A DNA stretch of 64,000 nt, from contig NZ_JANUGP010000018.1 in assembly GCF_024753135.1 (NCBI RefSeq), forward strand, positions 62,001 through 126,000, in the 5' to 3' direction. Position numbers and translations under genes: made by a program. Source of the DNA: Streptomyces pyxinicus (GTDB lineage: Bacteria; Actinomycetota; Actinomycetes; Streptomycetales; Streptomycetaceae). Below the pieces are notes generated by a model. The model saw only the letters and a program-made list of their open reading frames with translations, had not been told where the DNA came from and did not search any database. Shown here piece after piece: positions 28,329-37,905 of the stretch (positions within the stretch are counted from its first letter, which is position 1; the number at the start of each line of letters is the position of its first letter).

Positions 28329-29750
28329 TCAGGCGCCGAGTTCGCGGACCGCAGCCGCGAACGCGTCGCCGCGCTGGTTGTAGTTGGTGAACATGTCCAT
28401 GGAGGCGCAGGCCGGGGCCAGCAGCACCGTGTCGCCGGGCTGCGCGAGCCGCTTCGCCTCCGTCACCGCCTGGAGCATCGCCCCAGTGTCGGTCCGGTCG
28501 AGGTCCACCACGGGTACTTCCGGGGCGTGTCGCGCGAGGGCCTCGCGGATCAGCGCCCGGTCGGCGCCGATCAGGACGGCGCCGCGCAGCCGCTTGGCCG
28601 ACCTGGTGACGAGTTCGCCGAAGGTCGCGCCCTTCGCCAGACCGCCCGCGATCCATACGATCGGTTCATATGACGCCAATGACGCTTCCGCGGCATGCGT
28701 GTTGGTCGCCTTGGAGTCGTCGACGTACGCGACCCCGTCGAGGTCGGCGACGTGCGCGATGCGGTGCGCGTCGGGGCGGAAGTTCCGCAGCCCCTCGCGT
28801 ACGGCGGCGGCGGGCACGCCGAAGGCGCGCGCGAGGGCCGCGGCGGCGAGGGCGTTGGCGATGTTGTGCGGGGCCGGCGGGTCGACGTCGGCGACCTCGG
28901 CCAGCTCCTGGGCGTTCTTGTGCCGGTCCGCGACGAACGCGCGGTCGACCAGGATGCCCTCCACGACGCCGAGTTGGGAGGGCGCGGGGGTGCCGAGGGT
29001 GAAGCCGACGGCGCGGCAGCCCTCCTCGACGTCGGCCTCCCGGACCAGGTCCTCGGTGCGCCGGTCGGCGACGTTGTAGACGCAGGCGACCTGGTTGCCC
29101 TCGTAGATCCGGCCCTTGTCGGCGGCGTAGGCGGCCATGGAGCCGTGCCAGTCCAGGTGGTCCGGGGCGAGGTTCAGCACCGCCGCGGAGTGGGCGCGCA
29201 GGGAGGGCGCCCAGTGCAGCTGGTAGCTGGACAGTTCGACGGCGAGCACGTCGTACTCCTCCTCGCCGAGGACCGCGTCCAGCAGGGAGACGCCGATGTT
29301 GCCGACGGCGGCCGTGCGCAGGCCGGCCGCCTTCAGGATGGCGGCGAGCATCTGGACGGTGGTGGTCTTGCCGTTGGTGCCGGTGACGGCGAGCCAGGGG
29401 GCCGCGCCCGGTCCCCTGAGCCGCCAGGCCAGTTCGACGTCGCCCCAGACGGGCACGCCCGCCTGTTCGGCCGCGCGGAAGAGCGGCTTGTCCGGCTGCC
29501 AGCCGGGCGCGGTGACGATCAGCTCGGTGCCCTCCGGCAGGGTGGCCCCGTCGCCCAGGCGCACGGTGATGCCGAGCGCCTCAAGCGGTGCGGCCTGCTC
29601 CCGGGCGCGGTCGTCGTCGCCGTCGTTGACGACCGTGACGACCGCTCCGCGCGCGTGCAGCACCTTGGCCGCCGGGATCCCGGAGACGCCGAGCCCGGCG
29701 ACGGTGACGTGCGTGCCCCGGAGGTCCAAGGGCGCCGAGGTGGAGGTCAC
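28329..29750 (-). CDS. murD: UDP-MurNAc-L-Ala:D-Glu ligase MurD
   Basis: The Mur ligase (473 aa from GTG 29750) adds D-Glu to UDP-MurNAc-L-Ala. The N-domain is a Rossmann-like fold (THVTVAGLGVSGIPAAKVL). The ATP loop is TGTNGKTTT at about residues 123-131, and the ligase C-domain has HRIAHVADLDGVAYVDDSKATN. The GTG overlaps the mraY stop by 4 nt (GTGA). An ATG 15 nt further upstream (29765) is possible, but its ribosome site is no better. It is co-translated with mraY. Confidence 0.95.
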   Translation of the reverse strand: MTSTSAPLDLRGTHVTVAGLGVSGIPAAKVLHARGAVVTVVNDGDDDRAREQAAPLEALGITVRLGDGATLPEGTELIVTAPGWQPDKPLFRAAEQAGVPVWGDVELAWRLRGPGAAPWLAVTGTNGKTTTVQMLAAILKAAGLRTAAVGNIGVSLLDAVLGEEEYDVLAVELSSYQLHWAPSLRAHSAAVLNLAPDHLDWHGSMAAYAADKGRIYEGNQVACVYNVADRRTEDLVREADVEEGCRAVGFTLGTPAPSQLGVVEGILVDRAFVADRHKNAQELAEVADVDPPAPHNIANALAAAALARAFGVPAAAVREGLRNFRPDAHRIAHVADLDGVAYVDDSKATNTHAAEASLASYEPIVWIAGGLAKGATFGELVTRSAKRLRGAVLIGADRALIREALARHAPEVPVVDLDRTDTGAMLQAVTEAKRLAQPGDTVLLAPACASMDMFTNYNQRGDAFAAAVRELGA

Positions 29751-30820
29751 TTGTCCGCTGCCCATCCCGCGTAGAAGAGGCCCAGTCCGACGATCACACA
29801 GATGCCCTGGATGATCCAGAAACGGACCACGACCAGGACCTCGGACCAGCCCTTGAGTTCGAAGTGGTGCTGGAGCGGTGCCATCCGGAAGACGCGCTTG
29901 CCGGTGAGCCGGAAGGAGCCGACCTGGATGACGACCGACATGGTGATGAGGACGAACAGGCCGCCCATGATGGCCACCAGCAGCTCCGTGCGGGAGAGGA
30001 TGGCCAGGCCGGTGAGGACACCGCCGAGCGCGAGCGAACCGGTGTCGCCCATGAAGATCTTGGCCGGCGAGGTGTTCCACCACAGGAAGCCGAGGCAGGC
30101 GCCCATCAGGGCGGAGGCGATGACCGCGAGGTCCAGCGGGTCGCGCACCTCGTAGCAGGCGCCCGGGTTGGTCAGGGTCTGCGCGTTGGCGCAGGACTCC
30201 TGGAACTGCCACACACCGATGAACGTGTAGGCGCCGAAGACCAGCACGGAGGCGCCGGTGGCCAGGCCGTCCAGACCGTCGGTCAGGTTCACGCCGTTGG
30301 ACATGGCGAGGATCATGAACAGCGCCCAGACCACGAACAGCACCGGGCCGATCGACCAGCCGAAGTCGGTGATGAACGACAGCTTGGTGGACGCCGGGGT
30401 GTTGCCGCGCGCGTCGGAGAACATCAGCGACAGCACCGCGAAGGAGATGCCGACGATCAGCTGACCGGCCATCTTGGCCTTGGCCCGCAGACCGAGCGAA
30501 CGCCGCTTGACGATCTTGATGTAGTCGTCCAGGAAGCCGACCAGGCCCATGCCGAACATCAGGCCGAGGACCAGCAGTCCGGAGTAGGTCGGCGACTTGC
30601 CGGTGATGACCTTGCTCAGGAAGTACGCCGCGATCGTCGCCAGGATGAAGGCGATACCGCCCATGGTCGGCGTACCGCGCTTGCTGGCGTGCTCGCGCGG
30701 GCCGTCGTCACGGATGTACTGGCCGTAGCCCTTGCGGGCCAGCAGCTTGATCAGCAGCGGGGTGCCGATCAGCGTCAGGAAGAGGCCGATGACTCCCGAG
30801 AACAGCACCTGGTTCATCAT
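29747..30820 (-). CDS. mraY: phospho-MurNAc-pentapeptide translocase MraY (makes lipid I)
   Basis: The 357-aa, ten-helix enzyme transfers phospho-MurNAc-pentapeptide to undecaprenyl phosphate. Signatures seen are TPTMGGIAFI, GFLDDYIKIVKRRSLGLRAKAK (the catalytic Asp pair), SNGVNLTDGLDGLA and the C-terminal RMAPLQHHFELKGWSE. Two consecutive ATG codons (30820 and 30817) overlap the murF stop in ATGATGA, giving tight coupling. Target of nucleoside antibiotics such as tunicamycin-type compounds. Confidence 0.97.
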   Translation of the reverse strand: MMNQVLFSGVIGLFLTLIGTPLLIKLLARKGYGQYIRDDGPREHASKRGTPTMGGIAFILATIAAYFLSKVITGKSPTYSGLLVLGLMFGMGLVGFLDDYIKIVKRRSLGLRAKAKMAGQLIVGISFAVLSLMFSDARGNTPASTKLSFITDFGWSIGPVLFVVWALFMILAMSNGVNLTDGLDGLATGASVLVFGAYTFIGVWQFQESCANAQTLTNPGACYEVRDPLDLAVIASALMGACLGFLWWNTSPAKIFMGDTGSLALGGVLTGLAILSRTELLVAIMGGLFVLITMSVVIQVGSFRLTGKRVFRMAPLQHHFELKGWSEVLVVVRFWIIQGICVIVGLGLFYAGWAADK

Positions 30821-32232
30821 CGGGCCGCGACCTCACCCTCGGCACCGGTCTCGACGAGCGCCTGGGCGACGCTCTCCAGCCCCACCGAACGGGACGCCTT
30901 CACGAGGACGACGTCCCCCGGGCGCAACTCGCTGCGCAACAGGTCGATCGCCGCCTGTGCGTCGGACACGTGCACCGACTCCTCACCCCACGAACCCTCG
31001 TTATATGCGCCCAGTTGCAGCCAGGAGGCCTCAACCCCCCCGACGGCGACGAGCTTGCTGACGTTGAGCCGGACGGCGAGCCGTCCGACGGCGTCGTGCT
31101 CGGCGAGCTCCTCGTCCCCCAACTCGGCCATCTTGCCGAGCACCGCCCAGGTCCGCCGCCCCCGGCCCATGGCCGCGAGCGCCCGGAGGGCGGCCCGCAT
31201 GGACTCGGGGTTGGCGTTGTAGGCGTCGTTGACGATGGTCACGCCGTCCGGGCGCTCGGTGACCTCCATGCGCCAGCGGGAGAGGGAGCCCGCCTCGGAG
31301 AGCGCGGTGGCGATCTCCTGCGCGGACATGCCCAGCTCATGGGCGACGGCGGCCGCGGCGAGCGCGTTCGACACGTGGTGCTCACCGTACAGGCGCATGG
31401 TCACATCGCATGCACCGGAGGGTGTGTGAAGCCTGAAGGCGGGCTGTCCGCTGTCCGTGAGTCGTACGTTCTCGGCCCGTACGTCCGCTTCGGCCGACTC
31501 TCCGAAAAGGACCACCTTCGCCTGGGTACGGGAGGCCATGGCCCGGACCAACGGGTCGTCGGCGTTGAGGACCGCCACGCCGCCGTCCTCGGCGGCCGGC
31601 AGGGCCTCCACGAGTTCGCCCTTGGCCTGGGCGATCTGCTCGCGGCCGCCGAACTCGCCGATGTGGGCGGTGCCGACGTTGAGCACCAGGCCGATCCGCG
31701 GCGGGGTGAGACCGGTGAGGTAGCGGATGTGGCCGATGCCCCGGGCGCCCATCTCCAGGACCAGGAAACGGGTTTCCGCGGTCGCGGACAGCGCGGTCAG
31801 CGGCAGCCCGATCTCGTTGTTGAACGAGCCGGGCGTGAACACGGTCGGCGCCTGGCGCCGGAGCACCTGGGCGATGAGGTCCTTGGTGCTGGTCTTGCCG
31901 GCCGAACCGGTCAGGGCGACGAGGGTCGCGCCGAGGCGGGCCACGACGTGCCGGGCGAGGGCGCCGAGGGCGTTCTGCACGTCCTCGACGACGATCGCGG
32001 GCGCCCCGACCGGGCGGGACGCCAGGACGGCGACCGCGCCGGCCTCGACGACCCGCGCCGCGTAGTCGTGGCCGTCGACGCGTTCGCCGACGAACGCGGC
32101 GAACAGGCTGCCGGGCACCACCTCGCGGGAGTCCCGGACGACCGGGCCCGTGACCTGGACGGACGGATCCGGTATGTCGTGCGTCTGCCCGCCGACGACT
32201 GCTGCGATCTCGGCGAGGGAGAGGGCGATCAC
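30817..32232 (-). CDS. murF: D-Ala-D-Ala adding enzyme MurF
   Basis: The 471-aa Mur ligase completes the UDP-MurNAc-pentapeptide. The ATP loop is LTGSAGKTSTKD (about residues 108-119). Central-domain motifs are GSFNNEIGLPLT and LEMGARGIGHI. The C-terminal ligase domain includes NDAYNANPESMRAAL. GTG 32232 (VIALSLAEIAAVVGG) lies 28 nt after murE with a moderate GGGATGA upstream. It overlaps mraY. No ddl is present in the cluster, so D-Ala-D-Ala must come from elsewhere. Confidence 0.96.
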   Translation of the reverse strand: MIALSLAEIAAVVGGQTHDIPDPSVQVTGPVVRDSREVVPGSLFAAFVGERVDGHDYAARVVEAGAVAVLASRPVGAPAIVVEDVQNALGALARHVVARLGATLVALTGSAGKTSTKDLIAQVLRRQAPTVFTPGSFNNEIGLPLTALSATAETRFLVLEMGARGIGHIRYLTGLTPPRIGLVLNVGTAHIGEFGGREQIAQAKGELVEALPAAEDGGVAVLNADDPLVRAMASRTQAKVVLFGESAEADVRAENVRLTDSGQPAFRLHTPSGACDVTMRLYGEHHVSNALAAAAVAHELGMSAQEIATALSEAGSLSRWRMEVTERPDGVTIVNDAYNANPESMRAALRALAAMGRGRRTWAVLGKMAELGDEELAEHDAVGRLAVRLNVSKLVAVGGVEASWLQLGAYNEGSWGEESVHVSDAQAAIDLLRSELRPGDVVLVKASRSVGLESVAQALVETGAEGEVAAR

Positions 32233-32260
32233 AAGTTCATCCCGTGGGTCTTCTGGATTT

Positions 32261-33916
32261 TCATCCCTGGGCGTTCTGGACGGCTTCGCGGAGCACCTGG
32301 CGGTCGTCGAAGGGACGGATCACACCGGCGATGTCCTGGCCCTGCTCGTGGCCCTTGCCGGCGACCAGGACGGTGTCCCCGGGCTGCGCGCGGCCGACGG
32401 CGGCGGCGATCGCGGCGGCCCGGTCCTCGAACAGGAGTACCTCGCCGCGCTCGTGCGCGGGCACGGAGGCCGCGCCCTGGAGCATGGTCGCGAGGATCGC
32501 GAGGGGGTCCTCGGAGCGGGGGTTGTCGGAGGTCAGCACGGCCGTGTCGGAGAGCCGGGCGACGGCGGCGCCCATCGGGGCCCGCTTGGTCCTGTCCCGG
32601 TCGCCGCCGCAGCCGAGGACGACGTGCAGCCGGCCCTTGGTGACCTTGCGCAGGGCCTTGAGCACCGATTCGACCGCGTCGGTCTTGTGGGCGTAGTCCA
32701 CGACCGCGAGGTACGGCTGCCCGGCGTCGACGCGCTCCAGGCGGCCCGGGACGCCCGGGACGGCGGCGATGCCGTCGGCGGCGGTCTGCGGGTCGAGGCC
32801 GGCCGCGGTGAGGGCGACGACGGCGGCGAGGGTGTTCGCCACGTTGAACGGGCCCGCGAGCGGCGACCTGGCGTGCACCCGCTCGCCGTTCGGGCCGAGC
32901 ACGGTGAACGTCGAGTCCATCGGGCCGACCTGGACGTCCGCGGCGCGCCAGTCGGCGTCCGGGTGTCCCTCGGCGGAGTAGGTGACGACCGGCACGGTCG
33001 CCTCGGCGGCGAGCCGGCGGCCGTACTCGTCGTCGGCGTTGACGACGCCGAGCCTGCTGCGCCGGGGCGTGAAGAGCTGCGCCTTGGCCCGGAAGTAGTC
33101 CTCCATGCCGGAGTGGAACTCCATGTGTTCCGGGCTCAGGTTGGTGAAGACGGCGATGTCGAAGACGCAGCCGTCGACCCGGCCGAGGACCAGCGCGTGG
33201 CTGGAGACCTCCATGGCGACCGCCTCGACGCCGCGTTCGCGCATGACGGCGAACAGGGCCTGGAGATCGGTGGCCTCGGGGGTGGTGCGCTCGGACTTGA
33301 TGCGCTCCTCGCCGATGCGCATCTCCACCGTGCCGATCAGCCCGGTGCTGCGGACGGCCTTGAGACCGCCCTCGACCAGGTAGGCGGTGGTGGTCTTGCC
33401 GGAGGTGCCGGTGATGCCGATCTGGAGCAGGTCGCGCCCGGGGTGGCCGTAGATGGTGGCGGCCAGTTCGCCCATCCGCGCGCGCGGGTCGTCCACGACC
33501 AGCACCGGCAGTCCGGTGGCCGTGGCGCGCTCGGCGCCGGCCGGATCGGTGAGCACGGCGGCGGCGCCCAGGCTCGCGGCCTGGGTGGCGAAGTCGGCGC
33601 CGTGCAGGCGGGCGCCCGGGAGGGCGGCGTACAGGTCGCCGGGGCGGACGGCGCGCGAGTCGTGGGTGATGCCCGTGACCTCGGCGGCGCCGGCCGGAGC
33701 GGCGGTACCCAGCTGATCGGCCAGTTCCGCGAGGGGGGTGGCGGAGACGTGAACCGGTCGTGGCGGCCCCGGGTAGGTCACGGAAGCGCCCTTCTGGGTG
33801 GTTTGGGACTGATCAGCATGTGGCACGGCGGTGAGCGTACCGGGCGTGCGGGCTCCGGAGCGAAGTGAGGGACTGGCGTCCCCGTGGTTCCCGGGGCCGG
33901 GAGTGATCGTTGTCAC
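32261..33916 (-). CDS. murE: UDP-MurNAc-tripeptide synthetase MurE
   Basis: The 551-aa Mur ligase adds the diamino acid. The ATP loop is GITGTSGKTTTAYL. The diaminopimelate-selecting DNPR motif is present in LTSDNPRSEDPLAIL, so the substrate is diaminopimelate and not lysine (streptomycetes use the LL isomer). The N-terminus carries a 45-residue Pro/Ser/Thr-rich extension before PRPVHVSATPLAELADQLG. GTG 33916 has AGGA 8 nt upstream. Later in-frame GTG codons are possible alternatives if the extension is untranslated. It lies 30 nt after ftsI. Confidence 0.95.
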   Translation of the reverse strand: MTTITPGPGNHGDASPSLRSGARTPGTLTAVPHADQSQTTQKGASVTYPGPPRPVHVSATPLAELADQLGTAAPAGAAEVTGITHDSRAVRPGDLYAALPGARLHGADFATQAASLGAAAVLTDPAGAERATATGLPVLVVDDPRARMGELAATIYGHPGRDLLQIGITGTSGKTTTAYLVEGGLKAVRSTGLIGTVEMRIGEERIKSERTTPEATDLQALFAVMRERGVEAVAMEVSSHALVLGRVDGCVFDIAVFTNLSPEHMEFHSGMEDYFRAKAQLFTPRRSRLGVVNADDEYGRRLAAEATVPVVTYSAEGHPDADWRAADVQVGPMDSTFTVLGPNGERVHARSPLAGPFNVANTLAAVVALTAAGLDPQTAADGIAAVPGVPGRLERVDAGQPYLAVVDYAHKTDAVESVLKALRKVTKGRLHVVLGCGGDRDRTKRAPMGAAVARLSDTAVLTSDNPRSEDPLAILATMLQGAASVPAHERGEVLLFEDRAAAIAAAVGRAQPGDTVLVAGKGHEQGQDIAGVIRPFDDRQVLREAVQNAQG

Positions 33917-33946
33917 GGGCGGTTCCTGGTGTTTCCGAGGTGCTGA

Positions 33947-35920
33947 TCAGGGCTTGTAGCTGACGGGCAGGTTGGCGGCCTTCGCGCCGGTCGGCGGGAC
34001 CTGGAGGGTCTTCAGCGCGAACTCCATCACCTGCTTGTAGATCGGCCCGCAGATCTGGCCGCCGAAGTAGCTGCCGCTGGTGGCGTTCTGGATGGCGCAG
34101 TAGACGGTGATCCGCGGCTTGTCCGCGGGCGCGAAACCGGCGAAGGAGGAGGTGTAGCCGCGGTAGCGGCCGGTGGCCGGATCCACGCGGTTGGCCGTGC
34201 CGGTCTTGCCCGCGACCCGGTACCCGGGGATGCGGGCCTTGATGCCGGTGCCCTGCTCGTCGTCCACCACGGACTCCAGCATCTGGGCCAGCGTCTTGGC
34301 GGTCTTGGCGCTGACGACCCTGTTCTCCTCGGGCTTCTTGGCCGGGGTGAAGCGTCCGTCGGCGCCCTTGGTGCCGCGCACCAGGGTCGGCTCGACCCGC
34401 ACTCCGCCGTTGGCGATGGTCGAGTACACGGAGGCGGCCTGCATGGCGTTGATGGAGAAGCCCTGGCCGAAAGGGATCGTGTACTGCTGCGAGGTGGACC
34501 ACTTCTGCGGCGGTGCGAGGATGCCCCGGGTCTCGCCCGGGAAGCCGAGCCCAGTGTCCTCGCCGATGCCGAACTTGCGCAGGTAGGAGTAGAGGACCTT
34601 GTTGGCCTCGGGCTGGGTCTTGCCGAGTTCGCCGGTGGCCAGGATGGTGCCGATGTTGCTGGACTTGGCCAGGACGCCGTTGAGCGTGAGGTTCCAGGTG
34701 GCGTGGTCGACGTCGTCCTGGAAGAGCCGGTCGCCGCGGTGCAGCCGGTTGGGTACGACGACGTGGGTGAGCGGGGTGGCCGCGTTCTGCTCCAGCACGG
34801 CCGCCATCGACATCACCTTCGCCGTGGAGCCGGGCTCGTAGGCGTCCTGCACGGCCGCGTTGCCCATGGCGTCGCCGTCGGCCTTCGAGAGGTCGTTGGG
34901 GTCGAAGCCGGGTGAGTTGGCCATGGCCAGGATCTGTCCGGTACGGGTGTCCTGGACGATGACGTACCCGCGGTCCGCCCTGGACTCCTTGACCTGCTCG
35001 CTGATCGCGTTCTGCGCGGCCCACTGGATGTCGCGGTCGATGGTCAGCTCCACGTCGGCGCCGGGCTCCGCGGGCGTCTCCGTCGACCCGGCGGTGGGCA
35101 CCTGCCGGCCGCCGGACTGGGCGTAGCGGACCTTGCCGTCCTTGCCGGAGAGCTGCTTGTTCAGCGCCTGCTCGATGCCGCCGCCGCCCTTGCCGTCGGC
35201 GTTGACCCAGCCCAGTATCCCGGCGGCGAGGTCCTTGTTGGGGTACACGCGCTGGCTGCTGGGGTCGGCGAAGACGCCGCCGAGCACGTTGACGGTCGTC
35301 CGGTCGGTCTCGGCCTTCTTGGCGAGCGCGCTGCGCAGGTCCTTGATCTGCTTCCAGACCTGCGGGGTCTGCCGGTTGGCGAGCCGGGCGTAGCGGGAGT
35401 CCTTGTTGGCCGGGCGCAGCTTCTTGACCAGGGCGGCCCGGTCCTGGCGGAGGATCGGCGCGAGCAGCGCGGCGGCCTGTTCGGGGCCGTTGCCGATCTT
35501 CAGCTCCTCGCGGCTGAACATCGTCGGGTCGGCCGTGATGTCGTAGGCGTCCTCGCTGACGGCCAGGGCCACGCCGTTGCGGTCGCTGATGCCACCGCGC
35601 TCGGCGGCCAGGGTGTGCACCACGTAGCGGTTCTGCTCGGCGCGGGCCGCGTAGGCGCCGGCGTCGACGGCCTGCACCTGGAGCAGCCTGACGACGAAGG
35701 CGAGCATCACCAGGGTCAGCCCGAGGCCGACCAGACGCAGCCGGGGCCGGGGGCTGCCGAGGCGCAACGGGGGCGGGGGCATGGGCCGGGCGCCACTCGG
35801 CCGGCGAACCGGCCGGGCACCGGGCCCGGGCCGCCCCCGTACGGCCCCACGCGGCCGGGGCGGCTTGGCGGGCGCGGGCACCCGACGGCGCGGCGGTTCC
35901 CTGTCGGACACTTCCGTCAC
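33947..35920 (-). CDS. ftsI: septal class B penicillin-binding protein FtsI (PBP3)
   Basis: The 657-aa transpeptidase cross-links septal peptidoglycan. A 60-residue Arg/Pro-rich cytoplasmic tail precedes one membrane helix (LRLVGLGLTLVMLAFVVRLL). The PBP dimerisation domain and transpeptidase follow, with S365-T-A-K, S420-S-N422 and K572-T-G. No PASTA domain is present, unlike the Ser/Thr kinase later in the window. GTG 35920 overlaps the ftsL stop by 4 nt. Essential for sporulation septation in S. coelicolor, where it is not needed for growth. Confidence 0.97.
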   Translation of the reverse strand: MTEVSDREPPRRRVPAPAKPPRPRGAVRGRPGPGARPVRRPSGARPMPPPPLRLGSPRPRLRLVGLGLTLVMLAFVVRLLQVQAVDAGAYAARAEQNRYVVHTLAAERGGISDRNGVALAVSEDAYDITADPTMFSREELKIGNGPEQAAALLAPILRQDRAALVKKLRPANKDSRYARLANRQTPQVWKQIKDLRSALAKKAETDRTTVNVLGGVFADPSSQRVYPNKDLAAGILGWVNADGKGGGGIEQALNKQLSGKDGKVRYAQSGGRQVPTAGSTETPAEPGADVELTIDRDIQWAAQNAISEQVKESRADRGYVIVQDTRTGQILAMANSPGFDPNDLSKADGDAMGNAAVQDAYEPGSTAKVMSMAAVLEQNAATPLTHVVVPNRLHRGDRLFQDDVDHATWNLTLNGVLAKSSNIGTILATGELGKTQPEANKVLYSYLRKFGIGEDTGLGFPGETRGILAPPQKWSTSQQYTIPFGQGFSINAMQAASVYSTIANGGVRVEPTLVRGTKGADGRFTPAKKPEENRVVSAKTAKTLAQMLESVVDDEQGTGIKARIPGYRVAGKTGTANRVDPATGRYRGYTSSFAGFAPADKPRITVYCAIQNATSGSYFGGQICGPIYKQVMEFALKTLQVPPTGAKAANLPVSYKP

Positions 35921-36486
35921 CTGCCGGGGGTCGGGGTGGACGCGGGCTGGACTGGGGCGAGCGGCGCCGCCGTGACCGGCATCGGCTGGGCGGGCGCGGT
36001 CTGGGGCGGGGCCGGCGTCGCGGCGGGCGGTACGGCCCCGGGGGTGGCCGGGGGCGGTGCGGCGAGCGGGTCCGCCGGGGTGGTGAGGGCGGCCGGGTCG
36101 GCGGCGGCCGGGCTCGGGACGCCCTTGACGGAGCCGTCGGGGCCGAGGAAGGCAGGGTCGCCGCCGGGGACCATGCCGAGCTGCCGGGCGCGGCGCTGGA
36201 GGGCGTCGGGGGCCGAGTAGGCGTCGATGTCCCGCTGGAGCGCCTGTTCCTGGTCGGTGAGGTTCTTCGTCCGCTTCTCCAGGTCGGCGAGCTTGAACGA
36301 GCCTTCGCTGAGGGCGGAGTTCAGCACCAGCAGTCCGATGAGGCCGCCGCCCAGGAGCAGGACGACGAGCAGGACGAAGGGGGTGCGGGCCGCCTTCGCG
36401 CGGCCGGCCGGGAGAAGTCGGGCGAGCCGGGCCGCCCTGCCCCTCAGCTCGGGTTTCCCGCTCCTCGGCTGCGGTTTCCTACCCAC
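35917..36486 (-). CDS. ftsL: division protein FtsL
   Basis: The 189-aa bitopic protein has a basic cytoplasmic tail (MGRKPQPRSGKPELRGRAAR), a membrane helix at residues 37-57 and a leucine-zipper-like coiled coil (LADLEKRTKNLTDQEQALQRDIDAYSAPDALQRRARQLGMV). A long Ala/Pro-rich extracellular tail ends it. It bridges FtsQ/DivIC to FtsW/FtsI. GTG 36486 has GGGAGGAG immediately upstream. It sits 42 nt after rsmH and is coupled to ftsI. Identified by position and architecture more than by sequence. Confidence 0.9.
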   Translation of the reverse strand: MGRKPQPRSGKPELRGRAARLARLLPAGRAKAARTPFVLLVVLLLGGGLIGLLVLNSALSEGSFKLADLEKRTKNLTDQEQALQRDIDAYSAPDALQRRARQLGMVPGGDPAFLGPDGSVKGVPSPAAADPAALTTPADPLAAPPPATPGAVPPAATPAPPQTAPAQPMPVTAAPLAPVQPASTPTPGR

Positions 36487-36528
36487 CGCTCCTCCCGTGG
36501 CCTGGACAGGCCGGCCGACCCCTGTGGC

Positions 36529-37485
36529 TCACTCGGCGTCCCTCCTGATGCGTTCGGCGCCGCGCAGCCGGGCCGGCGCGGCCCGGCGGTTCTCGGCGAT
36601 CTCTTCCTCGGTGGGAAGTTCGGCACCACGGGTGAGCAGCTTGAGTCTCGGCTGGTAGCGCTCGGGCACGACCGGCAGCCCGGGCGGCGCGGTGGAGGCG
36701 GCCCCGGCCGCGAACACCTGCTTCACCAGGCGGTCTTCGAGCGAGTGGTACGACAGCACCGCGACGCGTCCGCCGACGTCGAGCGCCTTCACGGCGGCCG
36801 GGATCGCCCGCTCCAGGACGGACAGCTCGCCGTTGACCTCGATGCGCAGCGCCTGGAAGGTGCGCTTGGCCGGGTTGCCGCCGGTGCGCTTGGCGGCCTG
36901 CGGCAGCGAGTCCCGGATCAGCTCGACCAGTCGGGCGCTGTTCGAGAACGGCTCCTTCTCGCGCTCGCGGACGACGGCGGAGACGATCCGCTTGGCCTGC
37001 TTCTCCTCGCCGTACGCGCGCAGGATGCGCACGAGTTCGCCGGCGGGATAGGTGTTGAGGACCTCGGCGGCGCTGATGCCGGTCGTCTGGTCCATGCGCA
37101 TGTCCAGGGGGGCGTCCTGGGCGTAGGCGAAGCCGCGGTCGGCCTCGTCCAGTTGCATGGAGGAGACGCCGAGGTCGAAGAGGACGCCCTGCACATGGGG
37201 GACGCCGAGCCGGTCGAGGACGTCGGGCAGCTCGTCGTAGACGGCGTGTACCAGGGTGGCGCGCTCACCGTGGGGCGCGAGGCGCTCACCGGACAGGCGC
37301 AGTGCCTCCTTGTCCCGGTCGAGGCCGATGAGCCGGGCCTCGGGGAACCGGTCGAGCAGCGCCTCGCTGTGGCCGCCGAGGCCGAGGGTGCAGTCGACGA
37401 CCACCGCTCCCGGGCGCTCCAGTGCGGGTGCCAGCAGGTCCAGGCACCGCTGGAGCATCACCGGGACGTGTCGACTCTGGCTCAA
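36529..37485 (-). CDS. rsmH: 16S rRNA m4C1402 methyltransferase RsmH (MraW)
   Basis: The 318-aa SAM-dependent enzyme N4-methylates C1402 of 16S rRNA. Motifs are HVPVMLQRCLDLL, VDCTLGLGGHSEALL (SAM loop), GVLFDLGVSSMQLDEADRGFAY, GNPAKRTFQALRIEVN and SYHSLEDRLVKQVF. It is the first gene of the division cluster. The most upstream good start is TTG 37485 (LSQSRHVPV) with GAGAGG 5 nt upstream. No mraZ lies ahead of it. Confidence 0.96.
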   Translation of the reverse strand: MSQSRHVPVMLQRCLDLLAPALERPGAVVVDCTLGLGGHSEALLDRFPEARLIGLDRDKEALRLSGERLAPHGERATLVHAVYDELPDVLDRLGVPHVQGVLFDLGVSSMQLDEADRGFAYAQDAPLDMRMDQTTGISAAEVLNTYPAGELVRILRAYGEEKQAKRIVSAVVREREKEPFSNSARLVELIRDSLPQAAKRTGGNPAKRTFQALRIEVNGELSVLERAIPAAVKALDVGGRVAVLSYHSLEDRLVKQVFAAGAASTAPPGLPVVPERYQPRLKLLTRGAELPTEEEIAENRRAAPARLRGAERIRRDAE

Positions 37486-37703
37486 GGAGGCCTCTCAGGA
37501 TCCGGCGTGGAGCACACGCACCGCCGGGTCCCCGCTCGCTCGTGAGGAGGCGGGCCGCCGGCGCCGGAAGCGTCAGCCGACCGGGAGCGGGAGGAGGCCG
37601 AGCCGTACGTGCGCGCCGCGCACGTGGGGAGACTTGTCCGGGCGGATGCCGGGGTCTCCGGGGGTTTCACCAGCAGGGAGCGCCGCGCCTCCCGCTTCGC
37701 GTC

Positions 37704-37731
37704 ACTTTAGTCCACCCTGTCTCGCGGTCAA
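37704..37731 (-). promoter_or_regulatory. candidate principal promoter of the dcw cluster
   Basis: On the minus strand TTGACC (37731-37726) and TAAAGT (37709-37704) are separated by 16 nt, a good fit to the housekeeping sigma (HrdB) consensus. Transcription would start near 37697, giving a leader of about 210 nt before rsmH. The leader holds a 9-bp inverted repeat, ACGTGCGCG (37607-37615) and CGCGCACGT (37617-37625). The remainder of the 420-bp gap (37486-37905) shows no gene. Confidence 0.65.
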
Positions 37732-37905
37732 TCAACCGGCCTGCGCGTCGCGCACCGCCGCGCGGTGGACGCCGCGATTCGTCTCGTTTCACTCGTCCGG
37801 CCCGGGTTCGCCCCCGTGTGGGTTAGCTCACAACAAGCCACGATGACGTTCTTTGTCCGCTCTCACAGCAGGCCGGGCTGCCCGGTGACCAGTAACGTCG
37901 TCGGT

